Assembly (NCBI GenBank): GCA_051453625.1 | Contig: JBOZIK010000001.1 | Location: 141,318,346-141,341,733, forward strand | Source of the DNA: Welwitschia mirabilis | Taxonomy: Eukaryota; Gnetophyta; Gnetopsida; Welwitschiales | Length of the DNA stretch: 23,388 bases | Reading direction: 5' to 3' | Shown here: one piece after another, positions 1 through 10,785 of the stretch | How positions within the stretch are numbered: position 1 is the first letter of the stretch | How the letters are laid out: the number at the start of each line of letters is the position of its first letter | Notes under the pieces: generated by a model | The model's input: the letters and a program-made list of their open reading frames with translations, nothing else | What the model was told of the DNA's origin: nothing | The model's database searches: none | Program-made: the position numbers and the translations under genes

Positions 1-77
1 AAACATCAGTATTTTAGGGTAAGGTTATTCAAGTGAGCAAACATCAGTATTTTAGAGCAAGGGTATTCAAGTGAAGT
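1..77. repeat. Tandem duplication, 38-bp period, two copies
   Basis: Two adjacent copies begin at 1 and 39, both opening with AAACATCAGTATTTTAG. They differ at a few positions, so the duplication is not recent. It may continue beyond the window edge. Confidence 0.85.
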
Positions 78-820
78 AGAGAAGACATGACACAGTTACT
101 TTGAATAGAGCCCAATAATAGGCTAATAGAGTATGATAATTTGAAAAGAGAAGTATGGCTTTTGCTAGCTTTGGAGGAAATGGAGTGAACTACATTCTTG
201 AACCTTTCACTGTTCTCAACCAATACCACCTACATGAGAGCATCCTCTATAAGAAAGCATTCAATGGATTGCTACTCAACTGCCTTTTGGGAATGAACTG
301 TGTCATGAACTCGTATAACAATTTATACATAAACAGAATTGTCCAATAATGGACCAGTGTCCTTGCTTGTGGGCGCAGCACTTCGCGAGAGCACAGGCTT
401 AACTGCTCTGCTATCATAGCAGAAATACTTTCTTATTCTTTGCTCCTATTCATAAGTATATTATTTGCTTATTTTTAAATCTCTGTTTACAATATGAATA
501 CACATTAGATGATATAGGCATGCATGTCTTTATCTTACAGGAACAACTTAGCATTTGCTTAAAAACATCATTAATAAAAAGCATCAATTCAGTAAAACAT
601 GCAACTTGGTATTATGGCATTCACATTTGATTAATTTAGTTGTGCATTAGTTTTGATGCTTTGCTGCATACATCAAAATTTTAAATGGTTTATGATTTAA
701 TTTAAAATCTAAAAGTTAGAACATATTCAAAAGGATTATTTTTCAAAAAGACACATAAAGCTACATCTGTTGATTGGAAAACATAATAATAAATTCTTAT
801 CTGTTTTAGTAATCACTTAC
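78..820. other. AT-rich sequence, probable intron of the flanking monooxygenase gene
   Basis: This lies downstream, on the minus strand, of the exon 3 donor of the monooxygenase gene, so it is most simply intron. A 64-codon plus-strand frame (155-349) and a 61-codon minus frame (44-229) match nothing I recognise. A GC-richer islet at about 351-430 contains a 15-nt palindrome at 408-422. I found no further monooxygenase exon here, so the rest of that gene probably lies beyond the left edge. Confidence 0.4.
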
Positions 821-2007
821 CACTTTCCCGTTAGGCTGGTGGGTGCAACTGCCTTTCTGGGGCTTTAAGATAGATGGGTCTAGCTTCAAACCAGCAGTTT
901 CAATCGCTTTAAGACCTCTTGCAGTCAACAAAATAGGATAAGAACGAATATCTCGTTTATAGCTTGATTCCTGTGTCTGTGAAGTGTTGAAAGCACCAGG
1001 TTATAGTATCTAACTCCAATTGGTGTTTACAGGTTGATAAATGAATTCATTATCAAAATCTTTCCAACTTGAACAAATATATTCCTATAACTTTTTAGTG
1101 AACTACCATAAGCCGGCGTTCAAATACTTGGACATGAAATCCCCTCTGGAGTAATAAAAGTGATATAACACAACCTGCTGGACCAGCTCCAACCACCACC
1201 ACCTTCCTGTTATTCTGCAAGTCACATGAAATCTTCGTTAGTATTGAATTTTGTTCTGAAAAGATATAATTAATCAGTTAATACCAAAAATATCCTATAA
1301 ACAATTCTAATAATAACATATTTTGAAACCATAATCTTAGGGACAAAATTTACAAGTAGCATGGACATTTGCACAACAAACAACTCAAATGGATCTGTTG
1401 GTGCCCAGCATGAAACCATCGAGTTGAAGGCCTTGAATCAGAAATGAAGAATGCATTTTAAAATTGCGAATTAATGTGTTAGCTCTCATGAAGCACTTAC
1501 CTTAACCAAAAAATGAAAGAAGAAGAAGCGCTTAACAAATTGCAACATTTTCATGAAGCAAAGAACAGAGGCACCACGTTATTATCAAAAATGACATGAC
1601 GGACGGAATTGGGAAGATTGTAAAACTAGAATGTCAAACGTATCATGCGCAAGAAGCAGTGAATTGTCCAAAATAGGACAGAATAAGTGGTATTGAAAAG
1701 AAAAGGAATGTACATTCTATGGTTCCATTACGTATCATACAGAAAGACGGTGTGAAGATAGCGGGCAACCTTTAACACAGGATAGAGACATTAAGGAAGG
1801 CAAATTAAAACGCACTAGTTTGGACGCGAATTGAGCCCCCTGCAGGTCAGGATCTAGTTCGCTACTGTTAGTCGCAGCCATACGTAAACTTTGAAGCCTC
1901 GCACAATTTCTGTGTCTTTTTGGAAGAGAAGAATGAACTAAGACCGAGTTCGAATGAAAATTTAGTGAAGCATGCGTAACCGACGAGAGGTTGAAAATTG
2001 CAGACAT
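821..2007 (-). CDS. FAD-dependent monooxygenase, kynurenine 3-monooxygenase-like, 5' part (three exons)
   Basis: Three minus-strand exons join in phase 0: 1741-2007, 1107-1214 and 821-976. Exon 1 begins at the ATG at 2005-2007, fixed by an in-frame TAG shortly upstream. It encodes about 89 residues rich in Ser and basic residues, like a plastid transit peptide. Exon 2 opens NNRKVVVVGAGPAGC, a Rossmann GxGxxG site for the FAD ADP moiety, and ends strand 2 with VFERR. Exon 3 encodes RSYPILLTARGLKAIETAG, the conserved stretch after the FAD site in class A flavoprotein hydroxylases such as kynurenine 3-monooxygenase. Splice signals are good: acceptors TTGCAG and TTCACAG, donors GTATGA, GTAGTT and GTAAGT. 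About 177 codons are present, and the substrate-binding and GD motifs are expected off the left edge. There are no stops or frameshifts, so the gene looks intact. The substrate is not predictable. Plastid location is inferred from composition only. Confidence 0.75.
1741..2007 (-). CDS. Exon 1 of the monooxygenase: N-terminal targeting region
   Basis: This is an open frame of 89 codons from the ATG to a GTATGA donor. The protein starts MSAIFNLSSVTHASLNF, followed by hydroxylated and basic residues (SLPKRHRNCARLQSLRM) and few acidic residues early on. That is typical of a chloroplast or dual targeting peptide. The frame closes at a TGA just inside the intron, so the exon must be spliced there or earlier. 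Using this donor joins directly in frame to the GxGxxG exon at 1214. Confidence 0.6.
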
Positions 2008-2008
2008 G

Positions 2009-2086
2009 GTTCCCTACACAAACAGGAGTCGCTACGTTATCCACAGGGTTCCCTACACAAACAGGAGTCGCTACGTTATCCACAGG
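2009..2086. repeat. Perfect 39-bp tandem duplication abutting the start codon
   Basis: Copies at 2009-2047 and 2048-2086 are identical by eye. On the gene's strand they form the last part of the 5' leader, ending 1 nt before the ATG. The period is a multiple of three. Read through in one frame it would encode a repeated 13-residue unit (DNVATPVCVGNP...), but that frame has no ATG, so translation is unlikely. Confidence 0.95.
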
Positions 2087-2260
2087 ATTCCGCTGCTTTT
2101 AAGCAATCAACACCGCGCACGTATCAAATCTTTGCTTTAACGGCACGTGCTCGGTAAAATGAAGTGAGCAACGAAATCAGAACATACGTTGTCCCGTCAT
2201 CTATCACATTTAGGTTATAATGCTTCAAATAATATTTTTAGGGCATTATGATATAGCAGT
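2087..2260 (-). promoter_or_regulatory. Putative promoter of the monooxygenase gene with a G-box
   Basis: A palindromic CACGTG (2144-2149) sits about 137 bp upstream of the ATG, in a locally GC-richer stretch next to the first exon. CACGTG cores bind bZIP and bHLH factors in plants and are common in light- and stress-responsive promoters. No convincing TATA box or transcription start could be fixed. Confidence 0.4.
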
Positions 2261-2946
2261 AACACCTATGTTTAAGTAAAGTGTTCATTTTAATTTTACA
2301 ACGTCTGAAATCATCTAATCAAGAAATTAAAACAAATATGTGCAAGAATAAGGGGTTAAGATAAGTAATGCTAATCATATTGATATCTTCCAAAAAGTTA
2401 TATCGTTTTTAACTTTTACATGACATGAAAAGTAATAATGTGTTTTCAACTTTTTGTTGTGTGTTTTTTTTCTTTTTTTTTCCGGGTTATGTTTCAACAT
2501 GTTCTTTTGCAGTCATTTTATGGGCGCATCATCAATTATTATCTTATTGATATTTGGATTTGTGTGAGTTATTATTATAAAGATTGAATTTGTTATTTTA
2601 CATTTTGATTTTGCTACAACAAATAACTAATAATAAAATGTGTACAATCTCATTCTAGTGGTCAACTACTAATGTTGTTCATGGTCTAATTTCATCATAT
2701 AATACAACTAGAATACCTTATTCTATGTAATGTAGAATACTCACTAACTGCAAAACTCATCCACACAACCTGTCTTTCAAATAGAGAGTTATGTTTCATT
2801 GTTTTTAATTGATTGATCTTCTTACCACCTTTTATTTCCACATTTTTGTGTAGGGCGATGTCTACTATTGTTTCACTCTAACAACTAAAGGTATTAATTT
2901 ATTATGTTGGCTTTGTAATATTTCAGGATTCTATAGAGTAGTCATT
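2261..2946. other. AT-rich intergenic sequence, no recognised feature
   Basis: There is no reading frame of note. A T-rich run at about 2465-2481 is the only visible low-complexity feature. Confidence 0.5.
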
Positions 2947-2970
2947 ACTGAAACTGAAACTGAAACTAAA
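2947..2970. repeat. Hexanucleotide repeat (ACTGAA)4 at the LINE 3' end
   Basis: Three exact ACTGAA units are followed by ACTAAA. On the minus strand this lies just after the LINE coding remnant, where a non-LTR element would carry its 3' tail. Some LINE families end in short tandem repeats rather than poly(A). Confidence 0.7.
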
Positions 2971-3869
2971 CTTTTATTATGTTCAAAGATCCAAAGGATC
3001 TATTGGACAAAGGAAATGATCATGTCGTGGAATACAAAGATAGATTCAATAAAGTGGCCAACAAGCACTAGATGCAATATGAAAAAATCAAAGAGATTTC
3101 TTGCAGTGATATTGAATTGTTCTCTTATAGGTTTTGTAGCAGCACAAAAAAGTAAAACATGTCCTTTGTCTTCAAGGGTGCCTAGATTACATAATTTGCA
3201 TGTTCTCTCTTCTCTGGGTATGCTATTTCATCTTCCACTTTTGATTCTGACACAATGTAAACTTAATCGAATTTTGCTAATAAAGTTACGCATCTTCATT
3301 GGGATTTTTGCTGTGAGATAGTGAACTAGTGAATCAAATATGGTGAATATGCTCAAAATAAAACTTCCTCTTGCCTTATCCATTTGTCCATGATTGTACT
3401 AGGACATGCTACTTAATGAAACTACAAATCTTAGTGTAATTGGTTTGGACATTCTCCCAAGAAATATCCCACTTTTTTAGCCACTACATTCCCTGAAAAT
3501 ACCATCCTTTCTCTTTATAGCTTCAAGAACTACTCTTAAAAATTTGAGTTGCTTTACTTTCATTAGGTTTAAAGTTTAAGCACAAAACTGATACATAGCT
3601 TCGACTTCAATGGCAAAATATCACATTCTAATAGCATCATAGGATATGGTTGTTGAATGTTTACCTTAAGTTCATCTAGTAAGAACAATTTTTGTACTCT
3701 CTCAATATCTTTTCAATTTCTTTGTTTAATAACTAACCCCCAAATTGGGCGTCCATACAAAATAGTAGATATATGATGGATTGAAAAACTTGTCTGTGAA
3801 CTTGCCAAGCCCGAGCCCCCAGTGAACTACATTTATTTTTTATAGCATAGAAAGCTTTAATTTCATCTT

Positions 3870-4824
3870 CTATTCTTTCTTTAATCCATTTGTCCCATCT
3901 ATGGTTATTAGAGTAACAAAGACCAAGTATCGAAAAGCTTCTACTATTTCAATTTTCTCCTTATTGAATTTAAAATCGAATTGGATGTTCTTGGTGCCCC
4001 AAATCATCAATTTAGTTTTTTTAGTATTCACTGTCAAACTAAAGGATTGGCAAAAATTTTCCAGTTTTTGAAGCATGTTTTCATACTTGTTTCCAAAGTA
4101 TAAATCTAAGCTACATCATCTGCATAATGGAGCAATTGGACTGTTAATGATTGTATCCTAGTAGCATAGTAATTATGTTCTTTGCAAAGCCAATCTTGTA
4201 ACTCATTAATGAAGAGATGAAAGAGTGTTGGAAAGAGAGGCCATCCCTATTTTACTCCTACCGTAGAGCAAAATTCAAAACATCTTTGTTCATCAAAGTC
4301 TTTTATTTCAATTATAACCTCTTCATATAATCTTTGAATAGTAGTAAGAAGACCAAGAGGAATTCCAATATTATTGAGCCACATCCATAATTTGTATGAT
4401 TCACTAAATCATAAGCTTTAGAAAAATTAATAAAATAAAGAAAAAATTTTTTGTTTGGCTTTTCTGCAAAATCTATATAATGCCTTAGCATAAGCAAATG
4501 ATCAATTGTGAAATGATGTTGGTGAAAACTTGCTTAAGAAATCATTTTGGTATTATTTGCTTTTGCCCAATTGTCAACCTTCTATTCAAGAAGTGTGCTA
4601 AAAAGATTTGCAAAAACATTACTTACCACTGTCATTCTATAATCATTTAGATCATTCTTATCTCCTTTCTTAAATAGCAAAATTGCCTTTCTTGTTGCCC
4701 ATTCTCGATTTAATTGGTTTGCCACTACAAAATCTAATTTTTTCCAAATTTCCTTGTGAATTGAATCTCCAACCCACTTAATTAGCTTAGTGTATAAACC
4801 TGTTGAACCCCATGGCCTTTTCAT
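3870..4824 (-). pseudogene. LINE reverse transcriptase remnant
   Basis: RT motifs appear in the right order across broken frames: a KKGD...DYR block, FINFSKAYDLVNH (motif A with F-S-K-A-Y-D), PTLFHLFINELQDWL (after motif B), HYADD (motif C) and LTVNTKKTKLMIW (motif D/E). The motif C Asp pair is kept, but YADDVA is followed by TAG. The region primed cDNA synthesis at the nicked target in the living element and is dead here. Confidence 0.8.
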
Positions 4825-5368
4825 TAGCTAATCTATCAATGCTAGCCAAAACTTCTTCAAAAGTAAATTACAAAGGATTTTGATAATTAACGATAAAGCT
4901 TTTCTCGCCTGCATCTGAAAAAAGATTTTTCTAAAAATCAAACATTACAGAAAAAGAAAAATTTATAGTCAAGGATTCTCGGCACTGCAAAGATTTCTTG
5001 GGATCTTTTTTGATCACGTAAATGAAATGTTCTTGTTCATCTTTGAGAAACTATTTCTTTTTATTTCTAACAAAGCTTTTGTATCTTTTTCTTATTGCTT
5101 TCCTTTGATCTCTGTCTATTGTTTTAATATTTCTCCTTACATCTATGCATTCATTATCAAACCAGGAATTTTGAGTGCATTGAATTTTTTCTTTAGAAGT
5201 TTTAATAGTTGCATTTAGTAGAATTTATTCAAAATTTTTAGTTTATTGGAGATTCCTATGGACTTTGTACAACCAATTTAAATTCTACTTCCGCCTCCTA
5301 ACCTATTCTTTTCTAAGGGTCTTTCTTCTTCCTCTATTTATTATTATGCAAATCTAAAGTAATTTCTA

Positions 5369-5900
5369 TTACAAAATCCAAATGGTAATGGAATGATCCA
5401 CCAAATCATTACCTACTCTAAAATACTTTATAAATTGTATGTCCTCAAAAGAAGAAAAAAGGAAATTAATATATGAATTTTCTTGGATCCCTATGAATGT
5501 GAAATTTGTAGATCTAGGAAATCTGTCAAAGCCATTACAAATCAACAAATTCATCATCTTGTCCATTCTAGAAATTCTTTTTTGGCTGTATTAAAAGTTT
5601 TATTAGCAGAGTGTCAAGACAACTTTAGATCAGAAATCACATCTATTCCACCATTCTGATGATGTCATTGTACAAGATCTGTTTATTACAATCCAATTTG
5701 AGTGTTGAAATCTTCACATATGAAAATATTCCCTTTTGTTTGAAAATCTACAATATCTTCTTCTAAATAATGGAAAGAAAAATCTTTAGATAATTCTATG
5801 CTGGTTTAAATAGATGATTCTTTGGGAGAAAAATAACAAATAGCAAGATAAACATAGCCATAATAGTGATGAATTTTTAGCCAAATTTTAGAAATCCACA
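5369..5900 (-). pseudogene. LINE APE-type endonuclease remnant
   Basis: Translated minus-strand fragments show WISKIWLKIHHYYGYVYLAI and then CYFSPKESS, the beta-sandwich core leading to the 'YxPP' turn of exonuclease-endonuclease-phosphatase domains. They continue to FICEDFNTQIGL, equivalent to G-D-F-N-A-x-x-G with the Gly changed to Glu. A later frame gives the NFTF...SYINFLFSS...DHSITIW segment, which matches the SDHxP catalytic loop. This domain nicks the target DNA in LINE transposition. Stops (TAA after SS and after IGL) make it non-functional. Confidence 0.7.
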
Positions 5901-5930
5901 AAAGTAAAAGAAAAGGGAGAGAGGAATCTT

Positions 5931-7250
5931 GTCTATTTTATCAGTTGTGATCAATTATTTGATTCTTGATGCTTCATCTTCTATTCAAAGAGATCATTAA
6001 CAAAAACTTGCAAAACCAACTAACCACAAAAAACAATGCAGAAAATAGAGAGCTATACCAATTTGGGTTTCACTAGGAATGGACCAACACGCACCACTAA
6101 AAAGTGTAGGAAAAAAATGCAAAGAAATGGAAAATGGACTATTTCAACTAACATTGGATGGTACAAGTACTAGACATTAGAAAACAAACGAAAATGTAAC
6201 TAACTAAAATGCAAAGGGGAAAAAAACTTTTGCATGCTTAGTTATGTAGCTACCAAAGATATGTTTATGTGTGAACTTATAATGAAACTGAGTGAGAACC
6301 CACTTATCTTTCTTTCCACAGGGATGATGAAGATAGTCAAAACACAAGAAAACATGTAAACAATTATGCAAAAAGATAAAAGTACAAGATGAGATAGTTT
6401 TTAATAAAACATTTAATGATAAAATTAAGAAGCAAACTAATCCTCCAACTAACCTAAATCATCTAACAAATGACACTCAAGTCAAGAATATAGTTCAATT
6501 TCCTTATTTACCTTAAAGCAATGCTAATTCATGGAGCTCCAAATCATGGTAACATAATCTCATTCATCATAAAAGTAGTGATGAAATCTCTGTGCCCCTT
6601 TGTCTATTACAACTTAAATGTAAGCATGAAAAGTAAAAACGTTATGCCTAAGAACCATCAAATACTTACAAACTAATAACAAAAATATTAGGATAAAGAT
6701 TTACCTTAAAAAAAAGGGAAAAAAAAGAATAAATACTTCGCATGGAAGTAGTTTCATTTAAGTACTCGAAATGAAAAATGAATTGCCACTTGAAATAAAA
6801 AAGGAAACTACAATTATATTAATAACAAGATAATGCCTTACATATAACAAAGAGCTATATCTAGTACAGACTCATCAGGCTAGCCTTGAGGCTAACCCAC
6901 TTCTAAAGAGTGAGTAGCATAACATAGTAAGGAAGACTCTACTCCAAAGCATCTAGCTTTTACCATTGAGAATTGATTACAATGAGGGGTCTTGATTATT
7001 TTTATAGGAAAAGTGTTCATGATGAAATTTGGTTACTCTTTTATATGTTGTTAATATACAGTAAATAGTAAAATCACCCTAGAAATACAAATCTTGTGTG
7101 GTCAAATCCAACTTTGTCAATAATACTAGGACTTCCATTCGTAGTATAGTTCTAGTGTCATTCTTTCACAGAGATGGACATCATCAGCTATTAATAAAGC
7201 AAGCATAATGATAATGAGTATAAGAGACTAAAAATGTATAAGAGATCTAG
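5931..7250. other. AT-rich sequence, no recognised gene
   Basis: No frame longer than about 60 codons with recognisable content was found on either strand. The interval lies between the truncated LINE and the left LTR-like repeat of the gypsy element. It may contain further decayed retroelement DNA. Confidence 0.45.
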
Positions 7251-8337
7251 GAATGGGACATAACATCAATATTAGCATAATGACTTCAAAAAGAACATAA
7301 GTTCTAAAAGTAAATTCATATAACTTTTACTCTCTCTCAAGCACAATGGCATAACCTCATCCGCCATAGACATGAGGCTCATAAAGTTCTAGTTCAAACA
7401 CAGTGGCATAATTGTGTCCACTATAGACATGTGGGTGATGTCTCTTAGCCACCTAGCCTTCACAACAAGAATAGTATAAGCATAAAAAGTATGGGTCTTC
7501 CAAGATCCATCAATTAAAGATTTAGATTATGCCAGCTAAACTAAAAAGAAGAATGATCATTAGATCTTAAAGTAATAAAATTCCTTAGCCAATCCTAAAC
7601 ATAACAAGTATGAAATAAATCAAAACTTAATATTAAAGTAATTCACTAAGAAAAAAACATGTAACACTTTACTGTTAAAAGAGTAAAAGCATATAATTCT
7701 TAAAAACTACTCATGCTAATCTATGTAAAATCCTGCTAGCTTAAAAGCTAGTCCATTCCTAATGGAAGGATTAGAAATAACACATGACCAAAGCTCCAAT
7801 AATCTCTTATACAATATGAGAAATTCTAAATTAGATGTCTTCAAGTAAAGTAAGGAAGGTCATTTACAGGCCTACACTAAGATTTCTAATTAGGATTTCT
7901 AAGGCCTAATGAGGTCATTCTTTAAAATGCTCAAAGTGGATAGGGTCATCTTTTATTGACAACACGAATTTCAGGGGTTTTTCTTATAAAATATTCTTTA
8001 TTTATCATCTGATTTTGGAAATTCTCCAAATGGATTGCTTGCATAAATAAAGCTCAAGAACATCATTATGAACCCATTCTGTGCATAGTAACTAGCGTCA
8101 CTACTACTGGAACCAATTCTATCACTAATAATGCTTGGCACACTTTCATATTACATCACAATACCCCAGATGATGAAAATATCCTACAAAATCATAGTGT
8201 TAAAACAAATTATTAGCAAAACTAGATTTCCAAAGCCTTAGGTATAATAAAAGCATGAATGTATTATAATGATCAATTAAGCATGCTAACAAGGCATAGA
8301 TTCATTAATGTAAATTTTAATTTTTGTGTGTACCCCA
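7251..8337 (-). repeat. Left LTR-like copy (3' LTR) of the gypsy element
   Basis: This is collinear with 15113-16094. Shared landmarks include GAATGGGACATAACATCAAT, the AAGCACAxTGGCATAA / GACATGAGGCTCAT block, ATCCATCAAxTAAAGATT, CATAGTAACTAG and TTTTTGTGTGT. The copies differ by many substitutions and indels, so the insertion is old. On the minus strand this copy begins TGGGGTACACACAAAAATT. No clear CA end was found on the low-coordinate side. Confidence 0.75.
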
Positions 8338-8355
8338 AACCAACCTTTTGTTAGT

Positions 8356-8645
8356 CCCTTAGCAAAAAAAGGAATGTCAAAAATTAGGTAACATAGCAAA
8401 AAGTTTAAGGTAGATCAATCAAGTATTAATTAAGGAATTGTAATGGAATTTAAAAAAATTGGGCCAATTTGTCCTGAATTTACACTTAAGTAAGAGAATA
8501 GAGCATTAAAGATAGATATCCTCCTAACCAAAGTTAGAATTTATCCCTTAGCAAAAAAAAATTAGGTGACATAGCAAAAAGTTTAAGGTAGATCAATCAA
8601 GTATTAATTAAGGAATTGTAATGGAATTTAAAAAAATTGGGCCAA
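8356..8645. repeat. Tandem duplication, about 189-bp period, running into the assembly gap
   Basis: The block starting CCCTTAGCAAAAAAA at 8356 recurs at 8545 and matches up to the gap, apart from a short deletion of about 10 bp. The second copy is interrupted by the run of N after GGGCCAA. More copies may be hidden in the gap. Confidence 0.85.
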
Positions 8646-9162
8646 NNNNNNNNNNNNNNNNNNNNNNNNNNNNNNNNNNNNNNNNNNNNNNNNNNNNNNN
8701 NNNNNNNNNNNNNNNNNNNNNNNNNNNNNNNNNNNNNNNNNNNNNNNNNNNNNNNNNNNNNNNNNNNNNNNNNNNNNNNNNNNNNNNNNNNNNNNNNNNN
8801 NNNNNNNNNNNNNNNNNNNNNNNNNNNNNNNNNNNNNNNNNNNNNNNNNNNNNNNNNNNNNNNNNNNNNNNNNNNNNNNNNNNNNNNNNNNNNNNNNNNN
8901 NNNNNNNNNNNNNNNNNNNNNNNNNNNNNNNNNNNNNNNNNNNNNNNNNNNNNNNNNNNNNNNNNNNNNNNNNNNNNNNNNNNNNNNNNNNNNNNNNNNN
9001 NNNNNNNNNNNNNNNNNNNNNNNNNNNNNNNNNNNNNNNNNNNNNNNNNNNNNNNNNNNNNNNNNNNNNNNNNNNNNNNNNNNNNNNNNNNNNNNNNNNN
9101 NNNNNNNNNNNNNNNNNNNNNNNNNNNNNNNNNNNNNNNNNNNNNNNNNNNNNNNNNNNNNN
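8646..9162. other. Assembly gap (517 N)
   Basis: This is a run of undetermined bases. It interrupts the second copy of a tandem repeat, which suggests the gap arose from repeat collapse. Confidence 0.99.
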
Positions 9163-10057
9163 TACCATCATGTATTAGTTTGGAATAAAAACTAGATAAA
9201 CAGAAAAAAGATTTATACTAATTTTTTGTTAAGTACAAAAGTCATTACAATAAGAGAAAATGCCATTACGATGTAATTACAATAACTAAAAATGTGTAAG
9301 TAGAGAAGGTAAAAGAGATAGAAAAAGTAAAATGAAATAAAGATGCTTAATGAAAATAGATAGTTTGTTAAAATCAAATTAAAACTTACCAACAATCTAA
9401 AAGTCCAAAAGATCTTGTGAAGATACTATAATCGAAAGTTGAACAAATGTGGAAATAAATAGATGTTGATACTAGTAAGGGCTAGCAATAGTGTGAGCAA
9501 CATGTAGATGCATGAGTCAGGAAAACATGAGACAAATTACAATAGCATGAGCATTATGGAAATCATGAGTGCTTGGAGTGATGGAATATAAACTCGCGGG
9601 TTTTAAGTTGGGGGAAATTTAGACTGTTACATGACTAAATTTTATTAAGATAGATTTCCCTTCGATCTAGACATGGATAGTAGGGTCAAATTACAAAAAA
9701 AAAAAAAAACTTTTTCTTGGTGTGCTTTCTCATAAAAAGAAAAACAAAAGGATATGATTTCAAGATGGATGATGAAAATGAATGTTATGAAAATGAGATG
9801 AAATGGATAAATTAAATCATAAACCCTCTCATGCATGCTATGAATAAATGAGACATGCTAAATACAAGCTAATGGTCATATTTTATTTACATAATTTTGG
9901 TGGATCCTTTACCAAGACAAAGAAAAGTATTAACCAGTAAATATTTATAAATTCACCAATAGCCCAAGAATATGAAGTTCAATTTGTTAAAATAAGCAAA
10001 CAAAAGATTTCTCCAAACCCATCTTAATTTCATTTCATTTCCCTTCCTCTTCTGTAG
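9163..10057. other. AT-rich internal sequence of the gypsy element, no recognised gene
   Basis: There is no recognisable coding frame on either strand. A run of about 15 A near 9694-9709 is visible. The position corresponds to where pol or a 3' untranslated region would lie in a complete element. Confidence 0.45.
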
Positions 10058-10354
10058 CTATCTAGGTTTCAAGCATTTAATCATATTAAGCATTCAATGT
10101 TATAATACTTCCTTTTACTAGATTTAACATGTTGTACAAGAAGGAATAAGTGCTACACTATAAGCAAGTCTCTATAGCTACAATGCAGTTGAATGTACTA
10201 TCCAGGTTTCAAGTATTTAACCATATTAAGCATAACCATATTAAGCATTCAATGTTATGATACTTTCTTTCAATAGATTTAACATGTTGTACAAGAAGAA
10301 ATAAGTGCTATACTATGAACAAATCTCTATAGTTGTAATGCAGTTGAATGTACT
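10058..10354. repeat. Tandem duplication, about 140-157 bp, two diverged copies
   Basis: Copy 1 starts at 10058 (CTATCTAGGTTTCAAG) and copy 2 at 10198 (CTATCCAGGTTTCAAG). Both continue through AGATTTAACATGTTGTACAA and end at GCAGTTGAATGTACTA. Copy 2 has its own 15-bp internal duplication (AACCATATTAAGCAT twice). Confidence 0.9.
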
Positions 10355-10785
10355 ACAAATGAATCATTTAAGATGCATTATCAGTAGGTGTCCAAAGCCC
10401 TAATGTAGTTGATTAAACCCAACAAAATTGATTAAAAACATATGCCAGAAGAACTTCAAGATTTTTCTTAATCTGCTTTGATGTTATTACTATTATTGTT
10501 ATTTTTCCTTTTCCTATTCATAGTACATGAAAGGGGTACATCGACTCATTAGCCTAGTACAAAATAATCTCATCCCATCAATGCTTTAAAACAAAGGAAT
10601 ACCATGGAAGAAGAAAATTCATCTTTTTCCTTGATTCCAAATTAAATATCTCAATGCATGTAAGTATTAACAAAGAGGTTAAAAATTCAGAGAACTAGCT
10701 AATGAAAAAGCAAAAACCTACAAAATCTCAACTAAGCTTTAAAAAGCTAAAGGAACTCTTTATTCATAGATTAAAGGAAAGATAA

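Larger units (their letters stand above)
2947..5930 (-). mobile_element. Degenerate 5'-truncated LINE (non-LTR retrotransposon)
   Basis: The minus strand reads, in order, endonuclease, reverse transcriptase and a C-terminal Cys/His region, broken by many stops and frameshifts. Landmarks are a GDFN-like EDFN (about 5704-5715), an endonuclease C-terminus with FTFIGIQENS and DHSITI (5369-5566), LLFKKGDKNDLNDYR of the RT N-terminus (4582-4824), FSKAYDLVNH (4312-4497), a GVxQGCPLSPTLF-like block (about 4190-4270), YADD (4115-4126) followed two codons later by TAG, and LTVNTKKTKLMIWG (3870-4076). The thumb/connector and a CKLCN...GHVLLFC motif (about 3160-3204) follow. The endonuclease N-terminus is missing, as expected of 5' truncation. 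The clade is not assigned. YADD rather than the FADD usual in angiosperm L1 is notable. Confidence 0.85.

Noticed and set aside
155-349. 64-codon plus-strand ATG frame (MAFASFGGNGVNYILEPF...)
   Set aside because: No recognisable family, and it lies in a probable intron on the opposite strand of the monooxygenase gene.
408-422. 15-nt palindrome in a GC-richer islet, considered as a SINE head or small RNA
   Set aside because: No A/B box arrangement or extended hairpin could be found around it.
1380-1440. Minus-strand peptide LQGLQLDGFMLGTNRS resembling a Ty1-copia gag start
   Set aside because: It is too short, lies in a predicted intron, and has no neighbouring copia domains.
1868-2083. A 71-codon minus frame upstream of and overlapping the monooxygenase start, with a 13-residue repeat
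   Set aside because: It begins at GTG, has no ATG, and is the out-of-frame reading of the 39-bp duplication and exon 1.
3016-3321. 101-codon plus-strand frame
   Set aside because: It is antisense to the LINE C-terminal Cys/His region, which explains the sequence better.
8608-9188. Long frames through the N run
   Set aside because: They consist of undetermined bases.
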